This document shows, in pieces, positions 11,658-25,400 of a stretch of DNA of 64,000 nucleotides (positions are counted from its first letter, which is position 1; each line of letters starts with the position of its first letter). The stretch is taken from positions 501,638 to 565,637 of the forward strand of contig NW_022985194.1 of assembly GCF_010093535.1 (NCBI RefSeq), written 5' to 3'. This stretch comes from Lindgomyces ingoldianus (taxonomy: Eukaryota; Ascomycota; Dothideomycetes; Pleosporales; Lindgomycetaceae). Both the position numbers and the translations under genes were made by a program. The notes beneath the pieces are model-generated. The model had not been told where the DNA came from. It worked only from the letters and a program-made list of their open reading frames with translations, and ran no database searches.

Positions 11658-11858
11658 TGTAAGGCCGGATGTCCCAGAACGGGCCAGTATAGCCTCACCT
11701 GACCTGTTTTGAGGTCGTATGACCTGTGCTTCGTATATAAGCATGAATTCTAACAAGTGAAGCTTAGCAGCAATTTGTCTCTCTTACAATACACTCTTAT
11801 CTTTCTCTAAAAGCTTGCTTTTAGTGCTATCTATGCTACTTACTATTTTATCTTTACA
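11658..11858 (+). repeat. left LTR of gypsy B
   Basis: 201 bp. It contains TATATAAGCATGAATTC, a probable TATA box with downstream start. Its outer (left) half keeps GGCCGG and GGTCGTATG, while its inner half is more mutated than the right LTR. Confidence 0.88.
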
Positions 11859-12099
11859 TTTAAATTGCTTTATAAGCTAGCATACTACTTAAGGGCAACA
11901 TTCCTACATAATAGTGTTAAAGCAAAACGCTAAAGGAGAATTAGATGCAACTAGCGCTTAAAGATTACTTAAGAAGCTAGCTAAAACTACTGCTTCTAGT
12001 AATACTTAACTAAAGTTAACACTAACACAGGGAGGAACAAAGCAAGAGATAAGTAAAAGAGACAATAGAAATTTTTATAAATTAGGCTTGTTAAGCTAT

Positions 12100-15000
12100 C
12101 TAAAAGGCGTTTAGGGCCTAGAAAAAGTTAGAAGGGCCAGTGCAGAACTAAGCAACGCACAGTCCACCCCCGCAAATCAGGCTTTAGCAAAAGCCTGCGC
12201 CTAGCTACAAGAGCAGTAGGAAGCGTAAGAACTAGCTAAGATAATAGAAATCTATTATTAATTTAAAGCAGGCAATATAAACGCGCTTAACAAGTTACTA
12301 ACTAAAGCATTAAATGTTATTATACTAAAACCTACCTAAGACTAAGCAAACCTACTGCGTCCTAAACTGCTGCACTAATATAAAAAGAAGAACAGGGCAG
12401 ACTATAACTAGTAGTGTAGGGATAATAAGGACTATTACTAAAAGAGTCTATTAAGCTTTACTTAGAAATTACAAAAGATCTCTTTTAGCCTATAATATGT
12501 TAATAAGATACTATAATTACTATAAAAGACATACTGCACTTATTTAAAGCTTATTAACTTATTATAGTTACTAACATAGCAAGATCTTAAAAATAAGATG
12601 CTTAATGCATTAAGTACTTTAGTAAAATAAAAAAAAGTAGCTTATAACACTATAAAAAACTATAAATAATAACTTAATTAGTCTCTAACTAAACTTCTAG
12701 CCTACTTTAGGCTATTATAGACTAAAGTTAACAAAAAGAGCCTAAAAAGAATAATAGTAGACTTTAGTAGCGCGCTATCTAATAAGATTAAGCGTAATCT
12801 AATGTATATCCTATAAAGTAAGCAAGAGACGCTAGCTTAGGTAGAAGAGCAGAGCAACATATTCTACTGCCGCCTGTAGAAGGGAAAAGGGCTAAAGTTA
12901 AAAAAAAAAAGAACATAAAGGCGTTCTACTTTACCTTTAGCTAATAAGGACCTAAAGAAGCCTAAAAAGGAACAAAAAAAGCCTCTAAGCTAAAAAAAGG
13001 CTAGAAAAAGGCAAAAATCTAATAAAATAAAGGTTACTTGCTAGAATTATAAGTAGCTAGGTTATATTTCCCTAGATTATTCTATAAAGAATAAAGACAA
13101 AAATAAGTCTAATAAAAATAAGTAAAAAAGAAAAAAGTAAGGCTAAAAAAACTAAGCTTCTTCCTTCTAGCCTATATTACCTTAGTAAGTAATAAAAAGG
13201 AGCTTAAAAACTTTTAAGACTTATTATACCTAAAGAAGTTAACTTTATTATTAGTAATAGTAAGCATAGAGTTATTAAAAGACTTTTAGGCTGTAGTAGA
13301 TAAAAGAGCTAAATTAAATGTCTTATCTACTATAATAGCTAAAGAGCAGGATCTTAAGATTAAGCCTCTGCTAGGTGTCTTTCTAAAGGCACTTAATAGA
13401 TTAGACTTTGCTGTCTATAGCTTTATAGTTATAAACATAAAGATTATAGACTCCTAAAAAAAGGTCTAGACTTATAAGGTGCTATTTATAGTAACAGACC
13501 TAAAGGGACCCCTAATATATTTAGGTTTACCTTAGATTAATTAGTTTAATCTAAAGCTAAACTTTTATACAAGACATATGTTATTTAAAGGCGTAAAAGA
13601 CTATAGTGTGCTAAAGTACACTAAGGTAGCCTTAGAAGACACAGCAGAGTTTAAGTAAACTATGTAGAGTCCTAATACAGATGTCTATGTCTGCAGTGTG
13701 CTGTCTAATAACACTAAAGATTCTTTAGGACCTGTAAAGCTTAAGTTAAGACTAGAGTACAAAGAATATACAAACATAGTTAAGTCTAACAAGATGTTAG
13801 AAGTACTACTGCATAGCCTACAGGATCTAGCTATTAAGCTAGAGGAAAGGACAAAGCCTTCTTACTAACTACTATATAACTTATTAAAGTATAAGTTACA
13901 GCATTTTTATAAATATATTAATAATTATCTATAAAAAGAGTAGATTTAAAGGTCTAAGTTTTTTATAAAAGCTTTAATTCTATTTATAAAGAAAAAAAAA
14001 TAAAGGGTTAAAGCTTTATGTAAATTATAAAGGCCTAAACTAGATTATAATAAAAAATTATTACCTGCTACTACTTATTTTAAAATCTCTTAAAAGACTT
14101 AGAAAGGCAAAGTAGTATATAAAGCTAGATATCTATAATGCGTACTATATGTTATGTATTTACAAGGGAGATAAGTAGAAGACAGTATTCTAGACTTAAT
14201 ATAGTTATTTTAAGTACTAAGTTGTGCCTTTTAGTCTTACTAATGCTTCTGCAGCTTTCTAGGCTTATATTAACTAGGCCCTAGCAGGGTTAGTTAATGT
14301 AATGTGTATTATGTACCTTAATAATATTCTAGTCTATTCTAACATAGAAAAGGAACAAGTTGTTTATATTAAAAAAGTGCTATAAAAATTATATAAAGCA
14401 AAGCTTTTTTTAAAACTTAGTAAGTGCAAATTTTACACACAGGAAACTAAGTACTTAGAGTACATAGTTTACTTAAAAGGAGTTAAAGTTAACTCTTTAA
14501 GAATTAAGATAATCTAGAAGTAGCTAATGCTAAAGATTGTTTAGGATATTTGTGTTTTTATAAGGTTTATAAACTACTATAAGTAGTTTATTACTAACTT
14601 CTTTTTAATTACCCTACCTTTTACTAAGCTAACCTAGAAGGGCCTAGACATAGTAAAGGGTAGTTAAAAGTAAAGGCAGAAAGAAAGTTAGAAGCTTAAT
14701 ATTAGTCCTAAGAGTAAAGCAGCTTTTTAAAAGCTCTAAAACTTATTTCTTAAAGTTCTTATATTAGCTTATTTTAATGCTAATAAAAAAACTAAAGTAA
14801 AGGTTAACACCTTAGAGGGTGTAATTTATAGCATTTTAAGCTAATTAGTCTTAGATAAGACTAAAAAGGCTTAATAAAGGCTAATTAGCTTTTTCTTAAA
14901 AAAGATAAGTAAAGCTAAGTATAATTATAATACTTATAATAAAGAGTTGCTTGCTATTAATAAAAGTTTAGCATATTAGCAACATTACTTCTAAAGTTTA

Positions 15001-16880
15001 CTATTTAAACTTTTTACAGACTATAATAATCTTTGCTAGTTTATAGAAACTAAAACTTTAAACTACTAGCAGGTCTAAGCCTATAAAAGAATAACAGAAT
15101 ATAATTTTATTATTGCGCACTGTCTAGGGAAGCTAAACCTAGCAGATAGACCCTTAAGAAGACCTAACTATATTAAGGAGTTACAACAGCTTTTCTAAAA
15201 GAAGAATGCAGTGTATATAATAAACATGCGCAACTTCTTAAATTAATAAGATTATAATAAGGAATTAATAGTTATAGCTATTATATGTTCTTAAAATTCT
15301 TTAGGCTTAGCTAGGGACTACTTTAAAAAAAAATAAGGGCTAAAACAGCTAAATTTTAAAAGAGCTATAGGCAAAGAACTAAAGAAAGACAATAATAAGG
15401 ACCTTATGTTAGGTATTAAAGAAGACTATAATAAAATAGACTTATTAGACACTAAGAGTAAAATAAAGAATAAAAAAAACTTTAATAAAGACACTTATCC
15501 TTAAAATAGGCTAGAACAACATGCTATAGCTAATACAGAAAGAAAGACCCTAACAACAGACTAAAAAAAGGCAGAAGTGTTCTAGAAGTGCTATAACAGC
15601 TTATTAGTAAGCTACTTTAGTGTAAAAAAGACGCTTAAAAAGATTATACATTAATATAATTAAAAAGGGCTTAAGAAGGACATAGAGGTGTACTATAATA
15701 ACTGCCTAAAGTGCAGACAATTAGTAGCTCTACAACACCGCCTATATAGGCTCCTTTACTCTTTGCTACTGCTTAATAGGCTCTAGCAGGATGTCACAAT
15801 AGATTTTATAACGCAGCTGCCCCCTTATAAATACTTAGAGTTAGTATATAATGCAATCCTTATAATAGTAGACTGTCTTACTAAGATGGCCTACTATGTG
15901 CTAGCTAAAGCTAATTAGGAGGCTTTAGACCTAGCAAAAGTTTAGTTAAAAAAAGTTATTTACCTTTATAAAGTTTTAAAAAACATTATTTTTAATTAAG
16001 GGCTAATAATAAACTTAAAGTACTAAGATAGTTTTTATTACTATTTTAGCATATAAAGGATTTTTTTGTTAGCCTACTATTCTAAGACAGATAGGTAGAC
16101 TAAAAGACAAAACTAAACCTTAGAACAGTACCTTAGATGTTACTATTGCCTAGAACAAGATAATTAGGCAATGTAGTTGCTAATAGCAGAGTTTGTGTAT
16201 AATAATAGCGTACACGCGACTACAGGAGTTACTCCTTTCTAAGCATACCACAGAGCGAACCTAAGAGGGCCAGATTAGCCCGGAGAACCCCTAGGTTAGG
16301 GGGAATTGCATATAGCAAATAGAGTTACTGCTAAAGCACTTACTCTATAGTTAAAATGCTGCTAGAAAATTATTGCTGTAAATACGTATTAAAAAAAGTA
16401 TGTAGACAAATAATAAAAGCATATACAGCTATAAGTAGAAGATAAGGTATTAGTCTCTAATAAATATATAAAATTAATAAGGCTAAAGAAGAAGTTAGAC
16501 TAAAAGTTTTTAAAACTAGAAAAAGTTATAGCCTAGATTAGCGCAGAGGCGTATAAAGTAGACTTACCTAATCTAGAAGAAGTTTATCTAGTGTTCTATG
16601 TCTTACTCTTAGAGCTATATACCTAGAAAGGGCGTTTTAAGTTATAATTAGAACTAATTATAGACACTCTACACGCTATAGAAGATAATGTATACTATGT
16701 AGAGAAAATACTTAACTAAAGACAAAATTTAGTTAAAGTATAGAAATATTTTATAAAATAAAAAGGTTATTTATTTAAGAAGAACTTATAGGAACCTAGA
16801 CCTAACATTAGCTTAAACGCATTAAAAGTGTTCTAGAAAAGTAAAGGAATATATAGTAAAAGATTAAATTATGCTAGTTT
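12100..16880 (+). pseudogene. gypsy B gag-pol polyprotein (RIP-inactivated, chromodomain type)
   Basis: Read through its many TAA/TAG codons, the order is: gag with a degenerate CCHC knuckle (VTC-N-K-LGYIS-D, about 13034-13085); protease/linker (13200-13860, e.g. GPLIYLGLPQI); reverse transcriptase with VVPFSLTNASAAF and YLNNILVYS (14210-14340); RNase H (NYNKELLAINKS and the EYNFIIAHCLGK region, 14930-15180); integrase with CLKC (about 15700), VTIDFITQLP and LIIVDCLTKMAYYV (15790-15910); and a chromodomain (YYVEKILNQRQ, FIKQKGYLFKKN, about 16690-16830). The YxDD aspartates read Asn-Asn at 14314-14325, as G-to-A mutation would give. Domain order and terminal chromodomain make it a chromovirus. 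Confidence 0.85.
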
Positions 16881-17389
16881 AGGTTAAACTTTTTAAAAGA
16901 GGGAAAGTAACTTAATAAATTAAGTATAGCTACCTTTACCTTATTTTTTTTTTACTTAAGGTTTTTTTAACAAGAGGTGTTTAATAGCGCTATAGAAATA
17001 AGAAGACAACATAGCTTATTTAGACCTAAGATTCCTTAGTTAGACTAAGTAAGGCTGTTCTAGCATAGAATAGCTTACTAGAGTTAAGAAGAGAGTTATT
17101 TTAACCTAGGGAAATCTATTATATAGAAGAAACAAACATCCTAGCCTAGAATAACCTATACTAGCAAGAAAAGAGCAGAGTTTAAGTTTAGCAGAACATT
17201 CTAAAATTTTTAGGATAAAAGAGCTGTAAAGTAAGTAAGCTAGAGGCAGATTAATTTATTACTACTAAAATAATTACACTTTAAGTCTAAGAGATATAAT
17301 GTAAGGGTATTTAACTTTATTAAGGAAAAAAAAAAGAAGCTTAAGCTAAAAAACTTAAAACTACACTATACTATGCATTCTTAACTATT

Positions 17390-18600
17390 TTTACTATAGG
17401 ATGCGCTAGATCACACTAAATTGTGCTATTAGGGCCCTAAATTAGACATTAAGGTCCTCTATAGGTGAATTTGCAACAGCAGAACAACTATTAGGATGTT
17501 TCTTATTATACCTAGTTAGCTACTTTTTTTTAGCTAAAGTTTAATCCTAACTAGCCTTGTTTCTAATATTATTAGCCTTATTATGCTTTTTAAAGACATA
17601 GTAGATTGCATTAGCAGCTTTAGCAGCATTAATATAACAACATTACTTAGCTTTAGTAACATAGACACTTTTAACACTATATTTCTTTTATTATGCTAGT
17701 TAGCGCTAGAATAGTTAAGAATAGCGTGCACCTACTTTTTTAAATAAAGTTATTGCAGCTTTGTTTTTATTAAAGTTCTTCTTAAGCGCCTTATGCTTTT
17801 TCTTCTTTTTCTTAGTAATATTAGCTTTAGAGCAGGCGCGCTTCTTAAAAACAACTCTAGTCTTAGCAATTTTACCTATAGCGCCACTATGCGCGTACAG
17901 ATAGTTGTTGTACAGGATTTTATTTTTACTGTAAACTATTAAGAGCTAGAATAGGGCTAATTAAGCTAGATTATACTGCAACAGAAAGACTTACACCTAA
18001 AGAAACTAAATAATAGTGTTTACCTACAACATAACTATTGCGTTAGCCTACGCTAACTAAGTAGAGTTAAGTAGATTAACAGGGGCTAAAACATTAAGCA
18101 TAGTGTTTTTAAGAGCCTGTTATTTAGGTTTAAAGGTGACAGGGAGCTATCTAGGGTTAGCTTAGACAGACTGCGCGTAAATACACTAGAAAGAGCTAGA
18201 ATACACACCTTAAAGCACTTCTTACTAGATTTAAAGTAATAAGCACACTTAGTGTACTTAATTTCTTTTTTCTTTATGCTATAACATAACTTATTGTTTA
18301 TAAGCATATAACAGCTACTACTCTTATTTATAATGCTCTTACAGGACATTTTGTTAACGCATTAGACATAAGAGTTATTAGAGTGTAAGTTTATATTAGT
18401 AGAAGCTAATTAATCTTCCTTAAGGAAAACTATAGCTAGATTATAATAAAGTAGGCTGTAGAAGTCTATTTTAGAGTTGTTAAGTAAAGTTAAGCATAAA
18501 GAAAGAAGCTAAGAGCAGATTAGGTAATAGGCAGGCGCAAGCAGAGTAGGATAAGACTATTAAAGCTTGTTAGCACCCCTTTATGCTAGATTACGCTAGA
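17390..18600 (-). pseudogene. antisense Cys-rich open frame inside gypsy B
   Basis: Between the integrase/chromodomain end and the right LTR lies about 2 kb that is not gag-pol. The minus strand keeps one uninterrupted stretch (18086-18349, 87 codons) with SCYMLINNKLCYS and KYTKCAYYFKSSKKCFKV, a cluster of Cys and Lys suggestive of a zinc-binding module, and further protein-like pieces downstream to about 17390 (e.g. LGIIRNILIVVLL). Antisense extra genes near the 3' LTR are known in some gypsy and copia elements. Here the function is unknown, and RIP stops interrupt the frame. Confidence 0.5.
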
Positions 18601-18955
18601 GTAGCTTAGAATATACTTACTTTAAAAAGTTTAGAATCTTCTAAATTCTAAGCTGTAGAGAGAGTAAAGGTGTAAAGAAGATAGATTTCTAGAATAGTTA
18701 GACCCTATATATACTGTCCTAACTGCTACTCTATTAGTGTGAGATATACTGCTATTTTACCTTTACTTTTACTTTATACTTTTACTTTACTTTTACCTAA
18801 TAACTCTAGGTTATTTTTAAATAAACTTACATAGAATTAACTAAAATAAGCAGAAGTAAGTTTTTAAGGCATTATGTAACACTTTTTTATGCTACTTAGG
18901 CTTATTGTTATCTATTCTATCCTCTAAGTTGTAGGACTACTATAAGGGGGGATAA

Positions 18956-19156
18956 TGTAAGGCCAGATGTCCTAGAACAGGCCAGTATGGCCTCACCTAA
19001 CCTGTTTTGAGGTTGTATGACCTGTGCTTTGTATATAAGCATGAATCCTAACAAGTAAAGCTTAGCAGCAATTTGTCTCTCTTATAATACACTCCTATCT
19101 TTCTCCGAAAGCTTGCTCTTAGTGCTATCCGTGCTACTTACTATCCCATCTTTACA
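18956..19156 (+). repeat. right LTR of gypsy B
   Basis: 201 bp, partner of 11658-11858. Its outer (right) half keeps CTCCGAAAGC and CTATCCGTG, where the left LTR has CTCTAAAAGC and CTATCTATG. The flanking attaa follows at 19157. Confidence 0.88.
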
Positions 19157-21569
19157 ATTAAGTAGTCTATTTCTACCTTAACTTTTATTATAGTAGTAAG
19201 AACTAAAAACTTACTAGCCTTAAAGCCTACTTAGAAGTCTAGAGATAGCTTAACTTTTTTCTATCTAACACTGCCTACAACCTATAACCTTTTTAACTTA
19301 GTAATAAAATCTAACTAACTCCCTAATCCCCTACTATTTAACAGAAAATAGAAAAACTTACTTTTCTTTTTATATAAGCTTTAATATAAACTTAAAAAAA
19401 ATATAGACTAATTTCCTTCTAAACACTCTTAGTTACTATATACCTACTTTTAACTTAACTATAACATAATAGCCTTAATTAACTTACTAATAAATAAAGA
19501 TATTATTAACTTAAATTAATTTATAGTGTTTTTATAAGTAACTTATAAAAACTTAAATAAAGAGTTAACAGCCTTAAGTTACCTAAACACTTTATAATAA
19601 AAAAAAAAAGCTTTACTTTATACTTTACTAAGTTCTACTAACTTGCATTTAATATAAGCCTAAATAAAATAAGTCTAATTATAGCTTTATATAACTTTCT
19701 TTTAACTAAACTATAACACGCTATAGTAGAAAAACCCCTTCTAAACAACCTTAACACATATGTAAACTTAATTACTACTTATAATAATAATATAAGGTTC
19801 CTCTCTATATAAGCCCTAATACGCCTCTAAACTAGCGCAGTTATAAATAAGAACTTTAATATAATAAAAATTAATTTAAATTATGCTCTAGTTAGTTCTA
19901 GAAAGTGTAAAAATTATAAAAAAAAAAGTTAATACTTTAAATATAGTAAGTATAGTTATATTTTTTAAAACTGCTTTATTTTTTTTTAAGTCTACATAAG
20001 TAGCGCTGCTAGCACTTATTAAAAATTTTTACTATTTTATTTTTATTTTTATAAGAGCTTTAACTTATTTTTAAGCTTTAATCTTTTTTACTACTTTTAA
20101 CATAGCTGCAGCTATAGTAGTAAAAGCCTACAAAAAGGCTTGTTCTAGGGCTAAGTTGCCCTCTAGAACTAATTTAACACTAGATCTTTACTAACTTATA
20201 AGCTAAGTCCTCTACTAATAACTAAAAGTACTAAGTTAATATTTCTATATATTTATAATAAAAAACTATATTAGCTCTAATATAGGCTTTTATTAACTTA
20301 AAAGTAAATAGTATAAGTTATATTAATAAAAAACTAGCATGTAAACTAAATCTTTAATTAACACTACTTACTTAAATAATTTACTTAACTAAATTTAATA
20401 GAAAATAACTTAAAAAAGGTTTTATTTTTTATACTATAACTATTATAATTACTTACTAACACTATAAAAAGTAGATTAAACTTTATGTAATAAACATAAA
20501 ATGTTATAACTTAATTCTAAAATAACTATAGCTATATTAGCATAAAGTTGCTTTTAATTACTAAAAGTAAGTTTTAAACTTTAACTTTTTTTAATACTAA
20601 GATGTATGCTTACACTTACACCTAAATAATACCTAAATAGCACTTAATATAGAAAGTCTCTAGACCTACTTTTTAATAACTTAAAAAAAAACTACTTAAG
20701 TAAGGCTAATAAGCTAGGCCTTTTACTAAAATAAGCTACATAAAATAATTTAATAACTGCCTAAACCTAAAAAAAAAAAGCTTTTAAAAAACTTTTACTT
20801 ACTTAATTTAGACATAAACTAGGACTTAAATAGTAGATAGACATCTACTATATAAAACTTACTTTATTTATAACTCTAGCTTAATAACTAGATTATAAAA
20901 TCTACATAGTTATAATTTCTAATATAGACTAAGCTTTAGCTCTTTAAAAATGCACTAACTTAAAAATAATAGTTTTTTAAGACTACTATAACTTATTATA
21001 TATCTTCTTTTAAAATAAGTTTAATAAGCTTTTAATACAACATTTATATAATTACTAGATAACTCTTAAGCTTAGTAAATAACCTAGTTATAAGCTACTA
21101 TATAAAATATTACTAAATAAATTAAAAGTGCTTTAAAAATACTTTAATAAGAACTTAAAAAAAAAAGTTTATTTAAGCTAGCTTTTTACTAGTAGTGTTA
21201 CTTATACTATTTATAAAAAAACCTAAAGGTAGGCTTTAATTTTATATTAACTACTAAAAACTAAACACTATTACTATTAAAAACTAATACTTACTTCCTT
21301 TTTTATAAAAAACCCTAAGCTAACTAAGTAAAGTAAAGTATTTTATAAAGTTAAATATTATTACTGCCTTTAATAAGCTAAAGATAGTAAAAAGTAATAA
21401 GTAGCTAATAGTGTTTTAGACCTAATATAAACTATTTAAGTACTTAGTAATGCCCTTTAGCTTAGCTAACACGCCTAGTACTTTTTAACATTTTATAAAT
21501 AACTTACTCTAACTTTACCTAGACATGTTCTACACTATGTATATTAATAATATTCTAATTTATAGTAAT
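19157..21569 (+). pseudogene. gypsy A gag and reverse transcriptase, 5' part (RIP-inactivated)
   Basis: This stretch continues gypsy A after element B. A Cys/Lys-rich piece (KCKNYKKK, about 19900) may be the gag knuckle. The reverse transcriptase is recognisable at about 21190-21569: LILFIKKPKGRL, YQKLNTITIKNQY, then TCSTLCIL and YINNILIYSN at the end. The catalytic YxDD reads YINN at 21540-21551, a double G-to-A change. Copia C is inserted directly after this motif, so RT is split from RNase H. Confidence 0.75.
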
Positions 21570-21835
21570 TGTTGAATGGACTCTCTGCTAGCTAGCACTT
21601 AGTGTTAGCAAATGCGTACAAGACAGAGAGGTTTGCACAGTGTAAACATCGCACAGGGGTGTTAGGTAACTAGTGTTAATTGCTTCTTATTTTTTCTCTG
21701 TACAGAGGAAAAGGGGGATATCTAGATGTTCGCGCACAGAGGTTCGCGCACAAGCATTATGTAACATAGATACGTGATCCTGCTCGTGCGTGATCGCTTG
21801 TATCCAGGCCGCGACGCTGCTGCTGCGTACAGACA
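21570..21835 (-). repeat. LTR of copia C (plus-strand left)
   Basis: 266 bp, TGTTGAATGG to CGTACAGACA. Its outer left end keeps TTGAATGG and CATCGCAC, where the partner has TTAAATAG and CATTACAC; its inner end is the more mutated of the two. Confidence 0.88.
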
Positions 21836-22335
21836 CTAGTAACTTTTCTTTTTGTCTAAAAAGTTACCTTCTGTACGCGTTACCTCCCTTTTATCTATGT
21901 AGGTCTATCTAATTATGTTCTACCTTTACTTTACCCTATTTATTAGGACTTGTCTTAGTAATGCTGTGCGTTAGAATAGGCTAGTTATGCTATGTAAATA
22001 GCTTTTCTTTTCTTTATCCTTTGCTTTCTAAGCCCTACTGTACAATCCCCTAGCTTTTTTCTCTTTTTGTACAGTGCTAACAGTAACAGATCCTTATAAT
22101 AAAAAAAATAAGTATGTATAATATAAAAAAAATAAAAATAAAAGAAAATAAGTTTTATATAAAGGCGTTATTAGTCTAGTTAGTCTAAGGCATCTTTATG
22201 CACAGAATCTAGCTAGTCCACAGATGCTTCTATCTAGACAGAGAGGCAGTTAGTTAGGACTAATAATTAAAAAGCCTAGTTTAGTGTTTTCTTTATATAT
22301 ACATTTACTAAGTTATTTTTACTATTAATCTACTT

Positions 22336-22365
22336 NNNNNNNNNNNNNNNNNNNNNNNNNNNNNN
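22336..22365. other. assembly gap (30 N)
   Basis: Thirty N inside copia C. The homologous stretch of copia G (between aatttactt at 42349 and gtaattatatt at 42537) holds about 187 bp, so the gap probably hides more sequence than its nominal size. Confidence 0.9.
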
Positions 22366-22499
22366 GTAATTACATTATTAAACTCTCTAACTATTTTATA
22401 TAGTTTACTAGTAAAGACACTTCTAGTTACTCTTTTACACTTAGTAGAATTCTAGTGTATAATATTACCTAGTATTTTAAAATAGTTACTTTGCTTTAT

Positions 22500-25400
22500 A
22501 CAGTTTTTATTACTTAATATAATTAAAAATTTTAGCTATAAGCTAAGGTTTTTATTATTAGTAAATAATCTATTTATAAAGATAAATAGCTTTACATAAT
22601 TAAGCTACAATAGTAGAAAAGTAAAACTGCGCTTACTATTATCTATCTGCTATTAGATTTATGCGTTAAGTGTGTTAATATTATTATATAAAAGGTCTAT
22701 AGTTTATGTAGTAATAAATAAGTTAAATGCTGCTTCTAGTTAACACATAGATGTAATGTATACCTCTTTTACATATTACTTAATATATTATTATGCAGCA
22801 TCTTTGTTCTTTAGGTTAATTATATAAAAGTAGCTTACTTATCTTTTCTAAGTAAAAACTACTATATTATATGTAAGTTTAATTCTTTTACTGTTAAACT
22901 TAATAAGCTGCTTTTTTACTAAAATAGTTTTACTTTTTATATAAAACTTTACCTTTTATAGTTTTTTTTCTTCTCTTTACGCAAAATCCTTTATTATAAT
23001 GCTTAAAGTGTTATTTATTTATAGGCTAGTAATACTAAAAGTGTGCTCTCCTTTATTAGTAATTAAGAAGTAGGGGTTGTATAAAAAGATGTGCATACGC
23101 AGCTTTTTTTTATAGTAGTTATAATATGTCTTAAACTAATACAGTTCTAATTTAGCAGCTTTATATAAGAGTTGTACAACCTAGAGTATTATATTTAGTA
23201 GAAAGCTCTAGCGCATCTTCTTTAGTAGCTTTACGTACAGCGTGCGCATAAGCTTATTTATTAATTAGATGTATGCTTATGTAATATTACATAGTTTAAA
23301 ATGCATTCTGTATGTAGCTCTTAGGCTTACTTTTATAGCTAAAAGTAGTCTCTAGCTTATCCTCTAAATAGTTAGTAACTAGGTAAAGATTTTTCTCTTC
23401 TCTTTATCTAAGTAGCTAGCAAACACTAGGCAGAATTTTTTATATAGTTAGGTTATTTTGCCTTTTACTTTTTATATAAAGTAGAGGTTAAAAATCTAAC
23501 CTTTGTGCTTTATTAAGTTGTACGCTATAACCTTAAAAGTGCTATTAGTAATTAAGGTGTTTATCTCTATGCAGTCTAATTTCTTAAATAGTTTTCTAGG
23601 TGTAGTAATTACACTGTCTGTATAAAGCTTAATAAATAAGGCCTAATTATTCTTTTTCTTCTAGGTTAGAAATACCTAGTCTAGACTTTATATAGGTTTC
23701 TTTTGCTTTTTACTTCTCCTAGTATCTATATCTTCCCTTTGCACTAGTGCGGCATTGCTATTCTAAGGGGCTTAGTCTATAGTAGGCTTTAGTTCTGCCT
23801 TTATAACATTTTTATAAAGCTGTTCTCTTTTCCTCTTCTTTAGAAAATCTTTTTATATAGAGATTAGTTTATCTAGGTTATTTATTATAAGTAAGTTGTC
23901 TTTCTTTTTTTCTTTATAGTATAGTTTAACCTGCGTATATTAGAGCTTTAGTAGGCTATTTTTTTTTTTAATAATAATGTCTCTTTCTTTAATGCTTTTA
24001 ATCTTATATAGGCTAGTCTAGCCTTTCTTCTCTCTCTATGCTATAATCTTTAAGCTAAGGGGGAGGTTAAGAACTTTATATGTTATAAGGCTATTATAAG
24101 TGTTAATTATATAATTAATGTTTACTTTTACATAGTCTTTTTAAAGTATTTTTATTACTTTTTATACAGCGCTTGCTTATGTAATAATGTCTAGTAATAG
24201 TAAAGAGTCTAGGTTAATTCTTAAGTATGCTTTAAAGACTAGCAGTGTAGGTACTAGACTGTGTAGGCTAGCTGTGTTATTTAAAGCCTTAACTGCTATC
24301 TGCAGGATAGCCTTATTATCTGTACAGTTACCTAGCTTAGTCTTTAGGATGTTAAACACTTATTAGAAAGGTGTGTGCGCGCGCTTAACTTTTCTAACTG
24401 CTTAATGTGCTTCTATAGGCATCTGCCTGCATGTAGCTTTTATAATTTTTACATAAGCTTAAAAATTCTCTAAAGCAAAGTTTATACTAAGATTATGCAT
24501 AATATAGTCTAGAGGTTCTTAATAGGTGTTAATTTAGCATTTGCACAGTGCATTCTAGGTATCTTGTGTAGACATAGATTTTAGAAATGTAGCAGCCTAA
24601 AATAATGTGTCTATATTAATAATATATAAGACATCTTTATTATTAATTTATATAACATTAATAATAACTTTATAGTTAAAGTAGGTGTTATTCTTAATTA
24701 TAAACTTAAATCTTTATAAGGCCTAGTTATATAATTAGTAGAGGTAGCAGAACTTCTTAATCTTTTCTAGCACTGCAGCATTAATGTTATAGCTAGCGCT
24801 AGTTAGCATCTTTTAGAGTCTCTTTATGCAGGGGTGTCTAAATTAGCAGTAGAGGCAGTAGAGTTCTAATTTAGTAAAGAAAAACATAGATTCTTCTTTA
24901 CTAATATTAAAAAAAAAGTGTCTTTATTTTTATATAATAAAGATAGTAGTTTTGTCTTTATGTATAATAACATTTAAAATGTTATTAAAGTATGCCCTAA
25001 GTTAGTTAGCATTTGCTAGTAATAGTAGGAATAGTGTTAAAGTCTTTAAAATGTAATACATTATGTTACTAACTAGGTTAGTAATTTATATAGTACTAAT
25101 TAATTTTATTAATTCTTATTTTTTAAAGCTAATACTTTTCTTTCTTAGTGTCTAGTCTACTTTTATATAAGGGAATTCTTACAAGTATGCTTTAAGTTAT
25201 AACTTCTCTATAGTAGAGATTCTTACTACGCTAGTATCCTATAGTTTACCTTAGTATACTGTACAGTATTAATCTTTAAGGATAAACTGTTCTGCGTATC
25301 CTTTAGGTTCTAGGCTGTAGATGTCCTCTGTAGTCGCGCAGTAGAGAAATGCAGCATTAGTAAGGTAGTTAATAATCTTTTTACTTTTCTTTTTATTTAA

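Larger units (their letters stand above)
11658..19156 (+). mobile_element. Ty3/gypsy chromovirus B nested in gypsy A
   Basis: Identical-length 201-bp LTRs (11658-11858 and 18956-19156) run from TGTAAGGCC to CATCTTTACA in the cleaner copy. The flanking duplication is attaa (11653-11657 and 19157-19161). A purine tract (aaggggggataa) precedes the right LTR. The 7.5-kb element holds a RIP-degraded gag-pol on the plus strand and about 2 kb of extra sequence between integrase and right LTR, including an antisense open frame. It lies in the 5' leader/gag region of gypsy A, so it is younger than A. Confidence 0.9.
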
